64,000 nt of DNA, taken from NCBI GenBank assembly GCA_025667525.1, contig CM046878.1, forward strand, positions 519,072,274-519,136,273, given 5' to 3'. The position numbers were made by a program, and so were the translations under genes. This document shows positions 19,384-30,777 of this stretch, piece after piece (the stretch's first letter is position 1; each line of letters begins with the position of its first letter). The notes below the pieces were generated by a model. That model was not told the origin of the DNA. It did no database searches and saw only the letters and a program-made list of their open reading frames with translations. The DNA comes from Glebionis coronaria (lineage: Eukaryota; Streptophyta; Magnoliopsida; Asterales; Asteraceae).

Positions 19384-20848
19384 AAATTCGACTTGTTCTT
19401 CTAATTTTGTTACTTTTTTCAGTTTCTTTCTCGTATCTACTTTTGAAGTCTTGTTTTAACGCATCTACCTCTTGTTTCTTATCCTCAAGAATTTTAGCAG
19501 AATCAGTAGTGGTCATAGAGAGCTTTTGTTCAAGTTCGTTAAGTTTGGTATTTGCAAGGTACGTTTTTTGACGTTCATCCATTAAGAAAACATTATATTG
19601 ACGCTTCTCTTTGGCTAATAACTCAAGAGTTGTATTATATTTGTTTTCAAAATCGTCCTTTTGACTTTGTAACGTACTGCCCTTGTACCCCTCAAGCTCT
19701 TTGGTCTTTTGAATAAGCTCAGCCCTATTACTTTCAAGGGTCTCATTAGATTTAATTAGAGCGGCTTTGCATTCTTCAAAGTTTTGAGTGAGCGCTGCGT
19801 TTGCCTTCTTTAATTGCTTGTGACTCTTTCTAGTTTCATTGACATCTTTTTGTAAACTAGCAATTAAATTAGCAAGCGCGACACGCTCCTCATCATCATA
19901 CTCATTTGCATGTTGATCATCCTCAAACTCATTATTGCACATGTCTGATGAGTTGGGTGTGGTATTGCTATCAACCTTTTCCGTCATACATGTGTCAATA
20001 AGGTTTGTTGTTTGATCACTATGCTCATGCGTATTGGCATTGGCAAACACAGTAAATTCAGCATTGTGTACCTCTTCCAATGGCTCAGAATCGTAAACAG
20101 GACCATTTTCATAGGAAGGTGTATTGCTGATGACATTCTCAGAGTCGATGTGTTGTTTGTCATAGCTGTTGTTGTCTTTCCCTGAGCTGTTATGTTCATT
20201 CTGCTCACCATGCGTTGTTTTCCCTGTTCTGCAGCTGTCAGTTGCATTACTCGATATTGTCTTGTTACTTACAGTTGAGACTGGACTCGTATCCACTACA
20301 TGAATCTTTGCCACCGTGCACTCTTGCATTTTCAGCCTTGTGTCATTCATCTTCTTGATCATGTCTTTTGCATGAAGTAGGCGTTCATCCAAAAGCCTTT
20401 CAATTGATTCCATATTTCCAAATATCAAATCTCTGAATGATTTTGCTTCCATTGTAGTGTAGTCTTTGAAGTGTTGATTTGCATCTCGAACTTCTGACTC
20501 AAAATTGGGATTCTTGAATAGCTGTGAAGCAAAGAATGGTTGAAACGGTGTTCTGAGTGTTTTGAAGGCATTCCTTGAATTTGTCTCATGAAGGTTTTTG
20601 TTGAGTAACTCATTCTCAAGATTCTGCAAGTGGTCTCTTAAGTCATAAGTGAACGTGCGATGATCATTTCCGAAAAAGGAATGAAAAGCACGCATATACA
20701 AAGGATTGTACGAGAAGGTCTCTCTTTCCAGACGTTTCAGATTCGTTTTAAGATCACTTAAAGCTTGCATACAACGTTGTTTAAGGACTTGTTCTTGTAG
20801 TTGCATCTCTCGTTCTTCTCTGTCTGAACACGCATTGCTCGTTTCCAT
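19364..20848 (-). pseudogene. Copia element 1 gag-like N-terminal ORF
   Basis: A frame of 494 codons starting at the ATG at 20846-20848 (METSNACSDREEREMQLQEQ). Helical segments at residues 1-60, an acidic Asn-rich middle, and a C-terminal coiled coil (about 300-480) resemble the middle of the long gag of this family. A UBN2 particle domain and a CCHC knuckle are both absent, unlike element 3, so the usual N-terminal gag has been lost or replaced. The frame ends at 19364 after an apparent indel at about 19410, where the frame of the extension would otherwise take over. Confidence 0.7.
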
Positions 20849-21992
20849 GATGATGGTGTCTCAGTTGATGAATTGAAAATGGATCTTAAGTGGATTTGTT
20901 GTGATTGTGTTGTTGTTGAAATTCCGAACATTTGAAATTTTTCTCAGTCCGACTATAAATTCCTCAGTCCGACTAAAACGGTAAACCGAAAAATTTTGAA
21001 TAACCAAAATTTGAAAACGAGTTAGAAATAGCCAATAACTAGTAGGGAAAAAGTTTGAAAAATGAAAATTTTAACGAAAAATAAAACCTAAAAATGGCCT
21101 AAAAATTTGAATTTTGGTCCGAAAATTTGAATTTTTGGTCAAAAAAATTTTCGCATCGCCAAAATTTGAAATTAAAGCTTAAATGGCCTAAAAATGGTAT
21201 AGGAAAAAATAAATTTTACTTGGGTTTTCCCGCCAAAAAACTCTTTTTTTTTTTTTTTTTTTTTTTTTTGATCTTCGTGTAAACGATATTCCGAAACTAG
21301 TCTAGATGGTGGCTAAGTCTAAAAAATACTCAAACAAAATTTAGCAAAACACATCATCGGAATCACTTATCGGAATCACTGATCGGAATGTCCAATCGGA
21401 ATCACTTATCGGAATGTCCCCTAATCGGAATACAATCGGAATGATGTCATCGGAATGTACTAATCGGAATGTCTGATCGGAATGACTAATCGGAATGTAT
21501 GATCGGAATGTATGATCGGAATGTATGATCGGAATCCCTTCGTTGGAATACCAAATCGGAATACCTTGTCGGAATGCCAAATCGGAATATCTGAAGTCCA
21601 GTCGGAATATTCGAAGTCCAATCGGAATGTTCGAAGTCCAATCGGAATGATGATCGGAAAGCTGGTCGGAATGTGCAAACCCTTTTCCGATGATACTGAT
21701 CGGAATCACACTCGGAATCTATACTCCCTTTTCCGATTACACCAATCGGAATGATAGTGCTGTTACGAGATTTTTTGGTAGAAAATTGAATTTTTCGACA
21801 AGAAATCCGCGATTTTAACCAACCAAATGCGACCAAATCCCTACCACAGCTATGTAGAAGATTTGTATCAAGATTTAGAGCATAGAAACACAAAAAGAAT
21901 CTTGAATTCGAGATGATTATAAGAGAAAATCACACGAACCAAGTAAAATCAACAACGAATCACAAAACTACCCCATGGCGATTGATACCAAT
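20849..21992 (-). other. Leader of Copia element 1 with variant primer site
   Basis: No gene is seen between the gag start and the 5' LTR. The left part (20850-21240) is A/T-rich with many AATTTTGA-like words, followed by a 26-base T run (21244-21269), the TCGGAA array (21355-21750), about 220 unremarkable bases, and the primer site at 21974-21990. On the minus strand the site reads TGGTATCAATCGCCATGG: the first eight bases match the methionine primer, then it departs from the AGAGCC seen in element 2. Confidence 0.75.
21355..21750. repeat. Leader array of ATCGGAATG units, Copia element 1
   Basis: I counted 25 copies of TCGGAA in about 400 bp, usually as GATCGGAATGT spaced 12-20 bp apart; the sense strand reads ACATTCCGATC. 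Spacing and flanks are irregular, so the array has diverged or was never strictly tandem. Three inverted copies (TTCCGAT) occur near its right end. Confidence 0.92.
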
Positions 21993-22377
21993 TGTTGTCC
22001 CTTATATTTGTGATGATTAAGCAATGAAGAAAGAAAGAAAAATAGATGAAGAAGAGATGAGTCCCTAGAGAGAGAAAGTAGTGAGAGAAAGTAGAGAGGA
22101 GATGATTAACTTGGTGAGATTAGATTAAGGAAAGAAGTTTGTTACAAATGACCATCCACCCTCCTAACATGCTAGGAGGGTAGTATATATAGTCCACCCA
22201 CATGCGGGCTTTAATGGACTATATATTAGGCCGGGCTTGTCTTTTGGACTTTAATTAGTTTAAATCCAAGCCCGTGAACCACGACTAAATAACTACTTAT
22301 TACAACGTTCTAATAAATATTCTAATAGAGACCTATGACCGAACATTCTTGTTTGACTCAATATTTTGAGGCTAACA
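21993..22377 (-). repeat. Copia element 1 5' LTR
   Basis: A 385-bp partner of the LTR at 4079-4450. By eye it differs in five positions and by a 13-bp tandem gain within the GA-rich stretch near 22079. The promoter palindrome is at 22158-22181, next to a TATA tract. The target duplication GAATT follows at 22378-22382. Confidence 0.95.
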
Positions 22378-22681
22378 GAATTCGATACAAAACTACTTTA
22401 GAAATCGAAAGCAACATCGTCAAAAATATAGTAAACAAGACAATTCAAAATATTGTCCATCTAAAAAGAAAAATTGTAGATGTTTGTTATGTCACGAAGA
22501 GGGTCATTATGCAAATACTTGCCCAAAAATGAAAGAAAAAAAGGAAACAGAAGTATTAAAAATAGCATATGACTTAGGGTATGAACCACTTGAAGATTCA
22601 GATATAGATTCAAATATTGATATATATGCTTATACTAATACTAGCGATTATTCTAGTGACACATCATCCGATTATGAGTAA
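22378..22681 (+). pseudogene. Pararetrovirus coat protein, 3' part with zinc knuckle
   Basis: The continuation of the coat gene after element 1. It carries a CCHC knuckle, CLLCHEEGHYANTC (from 22481), typical of the RNA-binding part of Caulimoviridae coat proteins, and ends in an acidic Asp/Ser-rich tail with TAA at 22679-22681. The first bases repeat the target GAATT. The stop overlaps the ATG of the next gene (22674-22676) in the form ATGAGTAA, the tight coupling seen in these viruses. Frame interruptions occur upstream of the knuckle. Confidence 0.85.
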
Positions 22682-24657
22682 AAGAACAAAAGATAACCCA
22701 AACGCGACATTTATTACATTCATAATCGAAGGTAAAAAAATATTTGTGTATGTAGATACAGGAGCTACCATATGTTTTGAGAAACGAAAGATATTAAAAA
22801 TGGGAAAAAAATAATTAAACCACAAAAGATAGTCGTAGCAGACAAATCAGTGCACAAGCTATGGTATGTAGGAAAAATGGTCCCCATCTATATTAATAAA
22901 ATAAGGTTCATCATACCAACTATTTATATGCATGATTCAGGCTTAGATCTAAAAATTAGAAATAATTTCCTAAAATTATATCAACCTTTCACTCAAACAG
23001 ATAAGTCGGTTATAATAAAATACATAGACTCTAATAAGTTAATATCGACACCTATAGTCACTCGAACAGAATACATACGAATGCTAGCACAAAATATAAA
23101 ATTTCAAGTAGAAATACTATTAATAATGAAAAAGGAACACATAGAAGAAGCCCTAAAAGAAGTATGTAGTGAAAATCCACTAGATAATATTAACATGAAC
23201 AATCAGTTAGTATCTATAAAATTAAAAGAACCACTAGCAGAAATTAATATACCTAATAGAATACCATATAGCATAAAAGACGTCAAAGAATTCAAAGAAG
23301 AATGCCAACAACTTTTGACCAAAGGAATAATTAGGGAAAGTTCAAGTCCCCATTCTGCTCCAGCATTTTATGTCGAAAATAAAAACGAAATTAAAAGAGG
23401 AAAAAGACGAATGGTAATAAATTATAAAAATGAATGAAGCAACCATAGGAGATTCCTATAAACTACCTCGAAAAGATTATATTTTATAAAAATTAAAAGG
23501 AAACACTCACTTTAGTACATTCGACGCTAAATCCGAATATTGGCAACTAAGACTCGACGAGTCAACTAAACTACTAACAACATTTTCTTGTCCACCACAA
23601 AAACATTAAGAATGGAACGTACTACCTTTTGGTCTAAGACAAGCACCATCGATTTATCAACGCTTTATGGATAACAGTCTACAAGGTCTAGAGAATATTT
23701 GTTTGGCATACATCGACGATATTATTGGTTTTACCAAAGGACATGAACAAGAACATATAAAGGCAGTTTCAATCATTTTACAGCGAATAAAAGATAAAGG
23801 TATAATACTATCCCAGAAAAAATCAAAATTACTTCAAAATGAGGTAGAATATTTAGGATTAAAAATTGCAAACGATGGAACTATCTCTTTAACAAATAAT
23901 ACTCAAGAAAAATTAAAGCTTTTTCCAGATAAATTAGAAAATAGAAAACAAATCCAATGATTTCTTGGATGTCTAAATTATATAGCTGAACAAGGATGTT
24001 TTAAAAACTTAGCTAAAGAAAGAAAGCTTTTACAAAAAAAGATTTCTTGAAAAACACGTTGGGAATGGACTCCATCAGACACCCAGTTTGTGCAACAGAT
24101 CAAAACATCTGTGAAATATTTACCGGATTTATATAATCCAGAGACAAAAGATTTCATGATAGTTGAAACAGATGCTAGAGACGATACTTGGGCAGGATGT
24201 CTAAAAGCTATTCCAAACGGAAAGATATTATTAGGATTAGACATTGACAAAAATCAAGTCCCTCAAACTAATCCCGTACTACAAGCATCAGAACTAGCTC
24301 TTTTGTGCAATGAACATAATTCTGTTTTGAAAACAGAAAAGTACGAAGTTAAATTATGCAAATATATCTCCGGAACGTTCTCACAAACGGAACAGAGATA
24401 CAGTACTCACGAAAAAGAAACACTCGCATGTTTAAGAACTTTGAAAAAATGGAAAATCGATTTATTACAAACGAGATTTGAACTACGTACAGATTTGAAA
24501 TACGTAACAGGTTTTTGGAGGTACAAATTACAAGAAGACTACTGTAGAGGTCGACTCATTCGTTGGCAGCTTCAGCTACACCAATTCCACCCTTACATCA
24601 AGTATATAAAGAGCGATAATAACACCATTGCAGACACTCTTACCCGAGAATGGAAAG
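22674..24657 (+). pseudogene. Pararetrovirus protease-reverse transcriptase-RNase H (broken)
   Basis: A Caulimoviridae-like polymerase gene. In order it shows a protease with VYVDTGAT, the reverse transcriptase with its catalytic AYIDDIIGF and the preceding LPFGLRQAPSIYQRF, and an RNase H region with ETDARDDTWAG and a final NTIADTLTREW. It is broken by a frame change near 22810, another near 23435, several in-frame stops between 23480 and 23620, and TGA codons at 23958-23960 and near 24050. There is no integrase, as expected for a pararetrovirus. The gene ends at the GAAAG target duplication (24653-24657) of Gypsy A. It is non-functional and no repair is implied. Confidence 0.92.
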
Positions 24658-27600
24658 TGTAACACCTGGTAATTTTCCCTACTTTGTAAAATAACTATTT
24701 TACCCTTTGACTTTTTATTTAGTCAACTATGTGATTTAACTGTGTTGGAACTGGAAGGTTATCCCGCGTTGTCTGAAATACTGTTTGATGACGAGTAATG
24801 ACTTAACACTGTGCTCAGTCATTGTTCTGAACATTTTCTGTGAACCTGACCAAAGTGCTGAGACGGTCAATGAATTGACGATAATCCATGAGATTATTTG
24901 TTATCTGTGAATTATGTGCTTAACTGTTTAGTTTTTAACAGCGTGATCGTATTTTCATGAGCAGCGTATTTAAATATTTATGTATATGTTTATATATGCC
25001 TGTATTTTAGTATTTTGCTATTTATAATAATAAATCGTATTTACTGTGAATATTTAATTAACGTATCGCGTTTTCGTATTTTACGTCGTTTTTACGTTTA
25101 ACCGTCGTTAACATGCATAAAATACTTTACCAATTATAAAATATCAATTTTCGTCGAAAAATCGTAAATTTAATATATTTCGTCAAATTTTTAAGTTTTG
25201 CGTAATTTTATGCTTAACTATATATTTTTTGATATTTACCTAAAACTAACTAACCTTTTTACCTTAAACCTTTCAACTACTTACCATAGTAAAAATTTTG
25301 AATAATTTACCCCATGTGGGACCCCCCATAACCGCCAAAACATCACACACACGCAAGATGCACCAAGTTTTACTCCTTACCCTTTTAAGCTTAACTTACA
25401 AACCCTTACATCTTTTAACTTATTACCTCATTAACCTTAACACTTATTCACTCTTTCACTTCACTCAAAAAAAAAACACACACTCTCTTTCTCTCTCAAA
25501 ACACACGGCACAAAACACACTCCATTTTCCACCATTGTTGATTTTCTTAAAGCTCTATTTTAAGAAGAAAACACAAAATAAATACATCCTAGAGTTTGTA
25601 CAAGCATAAAGAAGAATGGTTTTTCTTGGTTTGTTGATTTGAGTAGTTTTTGGGCTGAAGTTATAGAAGTAGAGTTCTTGTTAATTATTAGTGAGTTAGA
25701 GCGTAGATCGGGTTGTTGTGGTTACGTAGAGTCGTTACTCAAGGTTACTTCTTAAACCTTTTTCATCTTTTCATTTTTCATGCATAATCTTTGTAGATCT
25801 ATGCATGCATGTTACTCATCAACTATTTTCTTGAAATAAAATGATAAAAACTATTTTTGGTCATGAAATATTTTAGATCTATGAAAATTATGTGTGGATC
25901 TATTAGATCCATGCATGAAAATGGTTTAATTGAAAGACTTGTGAAAATATAAGTATGTATATTTTTAGATTTGTGAACTTGAAGTTAAATCTTTGATTTT
26001 GTTGGTGTTTATGAATAATTGGAGGGAACTAGTAGTGTTACTACTAGTGGTTACGCTTGAAAATGGCCGAAAACGAGTTTTTACGAAAAACATACAATCT
26101 GTCCGATTTTTATAAGAGGTGTAGAGGGTCGTAAAAATTGTTTTGACACTAGTTTACTACGATATTATGAAAATATAAGTTAATACCTTCGTTTCGATAT
26201 ATTGTGGGCTAAAAACGGAGCTAAAACGAGTAAGATATGGTCGTTTAAATTTCGTTGTCGGAAAACTTAATTTTTGTGAAAAACACTATAATGTGTTTGC
26301 TGTCTAGATTTTTAAAGTGGTCGAAACGACGTTTTCGAGTCAAACGGAGTTGTTTTAAGTGTCGAAATGGTTACTAAAAGTTGTGTTTAAATGTTGGACT
26401 TGTTTTGTAAAAGGGTATTAGCACGAAATGTGAATACTTGGTGTACCGTTAAAAGTTTGAACGTTGGAAGTGGAAATTGATACTATTGCGGAAAATGACT
26501 TATTTAAATATTGGTGATTGAGAAAGTGTTGAAAATAGGGGTTTTAGGACGAGATTTGAGTACTTACTAAAAATGGCAAATTTTTATGTGACTCTGAAAG
26601 GCTGCCGAATTTTCGTTAGAAATCGTGTTGGAAAATTTATTAAGATAAATTTTGGTAAATTAAAATTTACGCCGAAAGGCTGTCGAAATTTCGTCGAGTC
26701 AAAAATAAATATTTTTGCCTAAGTATATATATACTATAATGTTTATAACGATATAACATTTACAAGTCACGATTTTAACAACAAAATATATATATGATCG
26801 ATGAGTAACGTACATGACGAACTATTGTCACTTATTTGCTAGCGCCTAAACTATAGTATTATATTTAGGTTGTTGCTAGAGTTGCTCGCTACTATTTGAT
26901 CATACTTGTGCGGCTTGAATCGTTCCTTGAGGTGAGTTTATAGATCCCTATTAAACTGCTTTCTATGTTTAATGTTTTGGGATGTGATAAATGCTTTGAT
27001 GCTTGCTTCTGGACGCAAGTAAAACTTGATTTCTGTGAACGCTTTGTGAACACTATTTATGAGATAGCTTAAGTTGCTTTAGCCATAGTCCCCACTATCG
27101 TGAATCGTTAGTTACTCTGCTGGAGTAAGCTCTTATGTTACGGATAGATCTATTGAGGGTTGACAACCTCCACTCGGGCATTCTGACGCCGGACGAGTGT
27201 GTACCATTTGTATGAACGGGGTTATCTTGGCTAGGTACTCCATTGGGGCAAAATTTATGTATGCAATCTATTGTATGCACTGGATCACTAGTTTCGATGT
27301 CACGAGCTTAGCTATCATAAATATTGTGAACACCCAATTTATCCTACACTTGGCACTATATCTCCTATAGTTGCACGTGTACATGAAATAAAATCTGAAA
27401 TCGAATTACTATGAATTTTTACTTGAAACCTATGTTCTCACCAACTTTATGTTGACCCAATTTAGCATTTATCTCAGGTAATTGATGATGAGTTGTATCT
27501 GCTGTGTGAAGTACTTGGAGTCCGCATGCATTTATTGGCTATCTTCGGACATTTATTTACTTATGCTTTTGAACTGTTATCTCGTTGATGTTTAAAACTT

Positions 27601-27789
27601 TTATATTCCGCTACGCTATCTTTTGAAACTGATACCTTTTGTATTGTGATGCTTTTAATTTAAATTCAACGAGGTATTTTTATAAAACGTCTCATTTAGA
27701 GTCGTTATCTTGTACCTTGAACTATGATACAATGACGTAACAGCCCCCGAGCTTCACCGCTTCCGCATATCACATTTTGGGGTGTTACA
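24658..27789 (+). repeat. Gypsy A 5' LTR
   Basis: A 3132-bp LTR, TGTAACACCTGG...GGGGTGTTACA. It has an AT-rich 5' third, a CA/CT-rich tract near 25455-25520 that may mark the transcription start region, and a long U5-like part with repeated CGAAA/TTTCG words. It holds no supported gene; the small minus-strand frame at 27095-27280 is duplicated in the other LTR only because the LTRs are copies. Confidence 0.93.
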
Positions 27790-27793
27790 GAAT

Positions 27794-27807
27794 TGGTTAT
27801 CAGAGCC
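27794..27807 (+). other. Primer site of Gypsy A (variant)
   Basis: TGGTTATCAGAGCC lies four bases after the LTR. It matches the methionine primer TGGTATCAGAGCC with one extra T. Confidence 0.75.
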
Positions 27808-27890
27808 TTGGTTATAGAGAACTAGGTTTGCATCTTAGGCCTAGACTATAACCGATGTGGGCTACTTGTTACTTTGTATATATATGTGTA

Positions 27891-27910
27891 CTACGTAATG
27901 CATTACGTAG
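27891..27910. repeat. Perfect 20-bp palindrome in Gypsy A leader
   Basis: CTACGTAATGCATTACGTAG is self-complementary and lies about 85 bases after the primer site, followed by further ATTACGTAAT-like words to about 27965. Its position suits an RNA dimer or packaging signal, but that is inference. Confidence 0.9.
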
Positions 27911-28067
27911 GATAACACTATAAGTAATATGTAATATATATTATGTAATACGTAATATGTATTATATACATATGCATTTCGCTGATTTGCATACTTTAAT
28001 TTCTATACATGATTATTTCATGCATACCCTACAACTACTTTAATACGCATTTTGGTTGTTGCAGGTT

Positions 28068-29221
28068 ATGTCGTCATCTACTGTTACTTACCAGCCCGAC
28101 TATGCTGACGAAGAGTGGGAAGACGAGATTGAGATAATACCAGATCATGATGAGCCGTAGAATGACCCAGAGAAGGCTGATCCTAAGGAGGAAGGTGCGG
28201 AGTATGACCCTGACGAGGATCCGGGGGAGGATGATGAGGGTGAGCCTGATGTGTTGTCTGATACTTCCGATGTTATTGATGGGATGCCACCTGCTGTGCA
28301 TCGTACTTTGATCGGGTGGGTTAGTGGTAGTGAGGATGATGAGGTAGGTCATGAGGATGATGTGGATGGTATTGAGGTAGATCACGAGGGTGATGAGGGT
28401 ATGGATGGACATGAGGTAGGTCATGAGGATGATATGGATGGTGCTGAGGTAGATCGTGAGGGTGATGATGATATGGATGGATATGAGGTAGATCGTGAGG
28501 ACGATGAGGACATGGATGATGATATTGAGAGTGATACTGACATTAGGATGGTTGTGGCTAGTAGTGATAGCGAGGGTGCTGAGGCTGATGATGATAGTAG
28601 GGTTGATGCTTTGACTGTTGTACCTGAGAGAGTTGAGCCTAGTAGGAGGAGTGAGATTAGGAAGACGTCCAACTTGAGGAAGAAGCCTATTGTTCCATGT
28701 CAGCGGTTTAGAGATGAGAGGGAAGCTTTATGGGGTACGCCACCAGCTGAGGTTTATACTGATTCCGATGATACTGTACCACCTGCTGATGGAGTTGGAC
28801 CATCCGGTGTTAGATCTCGAGCTTTGTCCGATTCTGATTCGTCATGCCCACGGAAGAAGGTTCGTATGTCTGATTCACACACTACACCTGCGGCATCGCC
28901 TACTCATGGGAGTCGAGTTGCTACTAATGTTACTACACCACCTACTCATCATGTTGGAGAGCCCTCTAGACCAAGGTCATGTGTTGTTATGATAGGATCT
29001 GCTAGGGAGATGCTGTTCGTTTTCATCTACTTGAGGATGCGGTGTTTGGATTGTTAGAGGATAACGAGGATACCCGCGACTTGTTGGATACCACACTTGA
29101 GGATGTTGCTAGGTTGAGGCGTGAGTTGGAGTCAGTTCGTGGAGGAGACCGAGCTGCAGATGGAGACCCGAGGAGTGACTCACAGAGATGCGCTGAGTGT
29201 GATTGTCGTCGTCGCACTTAG
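28068..29221 (+). pseudogene. Acidic ORF upstream of gag in Gypsy A
   Basis: The frame begins at ATG 28068 (MSSSTVTYQPDYADEEWEDE) after a leader, is broken by TAG at 28158-28160, continues in the same frame to 29057 with long Asp/Glu/Gly-rich repeats (units near 28329-28510 such as EVDREGDDDMDGYEVDRED), a basic patch, and Ser/Pro-rich stretches, then shifts near 29020 to a helical end (LLEDNEDTRDLLDTTLEDVA) closing at 29221. Extra ORFs before gag are known in some plant Gypsy lineages. I do not know its function. The next 310 bases to gag are empty. Confidence 0.7.
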
Positions 29222-29530
29222 AGATTCATCGTTATTGTGCTTAATTCTAGAGTAGATTGACATCTTTATCTTTTGGGTGTTGTATCCACTAAACTAGAGT
29301 AGTACTCGGTTAGTTGGAGTAGACTAGATGTAATCATACTCATATTTTATGACTATGTACTCGATATTTTGATTATGAATGGGAATTTAACTTTATGACC
29401 TTGACCAGTGACTATCCTTTTTATGTTGTTGTACTGTTAAATTCTGCATTCTATTTTAGCATAAGAAATATATAACGTGTATATTCGTGCTTGAACCTTA
29501 TTTGCATTGTTGTCTTAACGCAGAGAAACA

Positions 29531-30775
29531 ATGGTGAACACACGTAACGGAATGACTGACGCAGAATTGGAAGCACTGATTACGCAACGAGTGACTGCTG
29601 CACTGGCAAACGTTCAAGCTAACAACAACGTGAACGAAGCACCACCGAACAATGTTGACAATCGACCGCCTAAGCCGTGTACTTACAAGGACTTTAGGAG
29701 CTGTGACCCTTTGAATTTTAATGGTACTGAAGGAGCTGTCGGATTAGCTTGTTGGGTTGAAAAGATGGAAGTTGTGTTCCCTGTCAGTGGATGTGCTGTT
29801 GAAAACCAAGTGACTTATTCTACTTGTACTTTAGCTGCTGGAGCGTTGACATGGTGGAACACCCATGTGCAGACGGCTGGATCCGAGGAGGCGTATGGAA
29901 TGAGTTGGGAGGAACTTAAGAAGTTGTTGACTAAGGAATACTGTCCTCGTAATGAGATTCAGAAAATGGAAGTTGAACTGTGGATCCTGACTGTGAAGAA
30001 CAATGACATTGGGACGTACACAAGGAGGTTCCAAGAATTGTGTTTGCTATGTCCTGGAATGGTTCCGGATGAAGAAAAGAAGGTTGAGCGCTATATTTGG
30101 GGTTTACCTAGTAGAGTTCAAGGGAATGTGACATCGTCTGGACCGACAAAAGTTAGTGATGCTATAAGGATGGCTCACAGTATGATGGACCAAGTTGTTC
30201 GAGCAAATGTTGGGAATGCCGCGGACAACAAGAGAAAATGGGGGAATAACCAAAGGAACAACCGTGGGAACTATCCTAATAAGAGGCAAGACACCGTGAA
30301 AGCGTACACTGCTGGTACTGGGGAAAAGTGAGTATACAATGGTACGATACCTTTGTGCAATCGATGCAAGCGTCACCATAATGGACAATGTAATGTACAA
30401 TGTCACAACTGCAAGAAAACTGGACACATTGCTAGAGATTATAAGTCACCACCCAACACGAAAGCCAACGTCACTTGCTTTGAATGTCAGCAAAAGGGAC
30501 ACTACAGCAATGAGTGCCCAAAGAAAAAGAATAAGGACCAAGGAAAGATTGCTAAAGCTGGGGAAGCTCGTGGAAGGGTCTATATGATAGGAGGAGGAGA
30601 AGCGCAACAAAACCCCGACGTCGTGACGGGTACGTTTCTTCTCAATGGTCGTTATGCTTCTATTTTATTTGATACTGGAGCCGATAGGAGTTTTGTGTCG
30701 ACTATTTTTAGTGTTTTACTTGATGTGACCCCTTCGCCCTTAGACACTAAGTACACTATTGAGTTAGATCGTTAG
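29531..30775 (+). pseudogene. Gypsy A gag and start of protease
   Basis: Gag starts at ATG 29531 (MVNTRNGMTDAELEALITQR) and shows the retrotransposon gag core (CTYKDFRSCDPLNFNGTEGA; LTWWNTHVQT; YIWGLPSRVQGNV). A TGA at 30329-30331 interrupts it; the same frame continues into two zinc knuckles. The first has lost its last ligand (CHNCKKTGHIARDY, Cys to Tyr), the second, CFECQQKGHYSNEC, is intact. The protease motif ILFDTGADRSFV follows, but the frame stops at 30775 about 50 residues later, just where the deletion removing reverse transcriptase and RNase H begins. Confidence 0.9.
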
Positions 30776-30777
30776 CT

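Larger units (their letters stand above)
4079..22377 (-). mobile_element. Copia element 1, LTR retrotransposon split by element 2
   Basis: A complete LTR retrotransposon, TG...CA at both ends, with a perfect 5-bp target duplication GAATT (4074-4078 and 22378-22382) inside the pararetrovirus coat gene. It runs right to left: 5' LTR 21993-22377, primer site 21974-21990, leader with a TCGGAA array, gag 20848-19364, gag extension 19383-17212, pol 17288-6997, a 2.5-kb 3' untranslated region, polypurine tract 4451, 3' LTR 4079-4450. Without the 6.8-kb element 2 and one target copy it is about 11.5 kb. Its LTRs differ by about five substitutions plus a 13-bp insertion, yet its coding region is badly broken. 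Confidence 0.95.

Noticed and set aside
19364..19420. Programmed frameshift between the two gag frames of element 1
   Set aside because: The A-run does not form a standard slippery heptamer in the required phase and element 3 keeps one frame over the same region, so an indel is simpler.
21341..21893. Repeated IPI.HSD open frames on the minus strand
   Set aside because: By-products of the ATCGGAATG leader array in element 1; overlapping frames show similar repeats.
3204..24657. A replication-competent integrated virus
   Set aside because: Coat and polymerase genes have many stops and frame changes, two large insertions, and no visible movement protein.
27095..27280. Minus-strand 61-codon frame, also at 34716-34901
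   Set aside because: Both copies are inside the two Gypsy A LTRs; similarity is LTR identity, with no family match.
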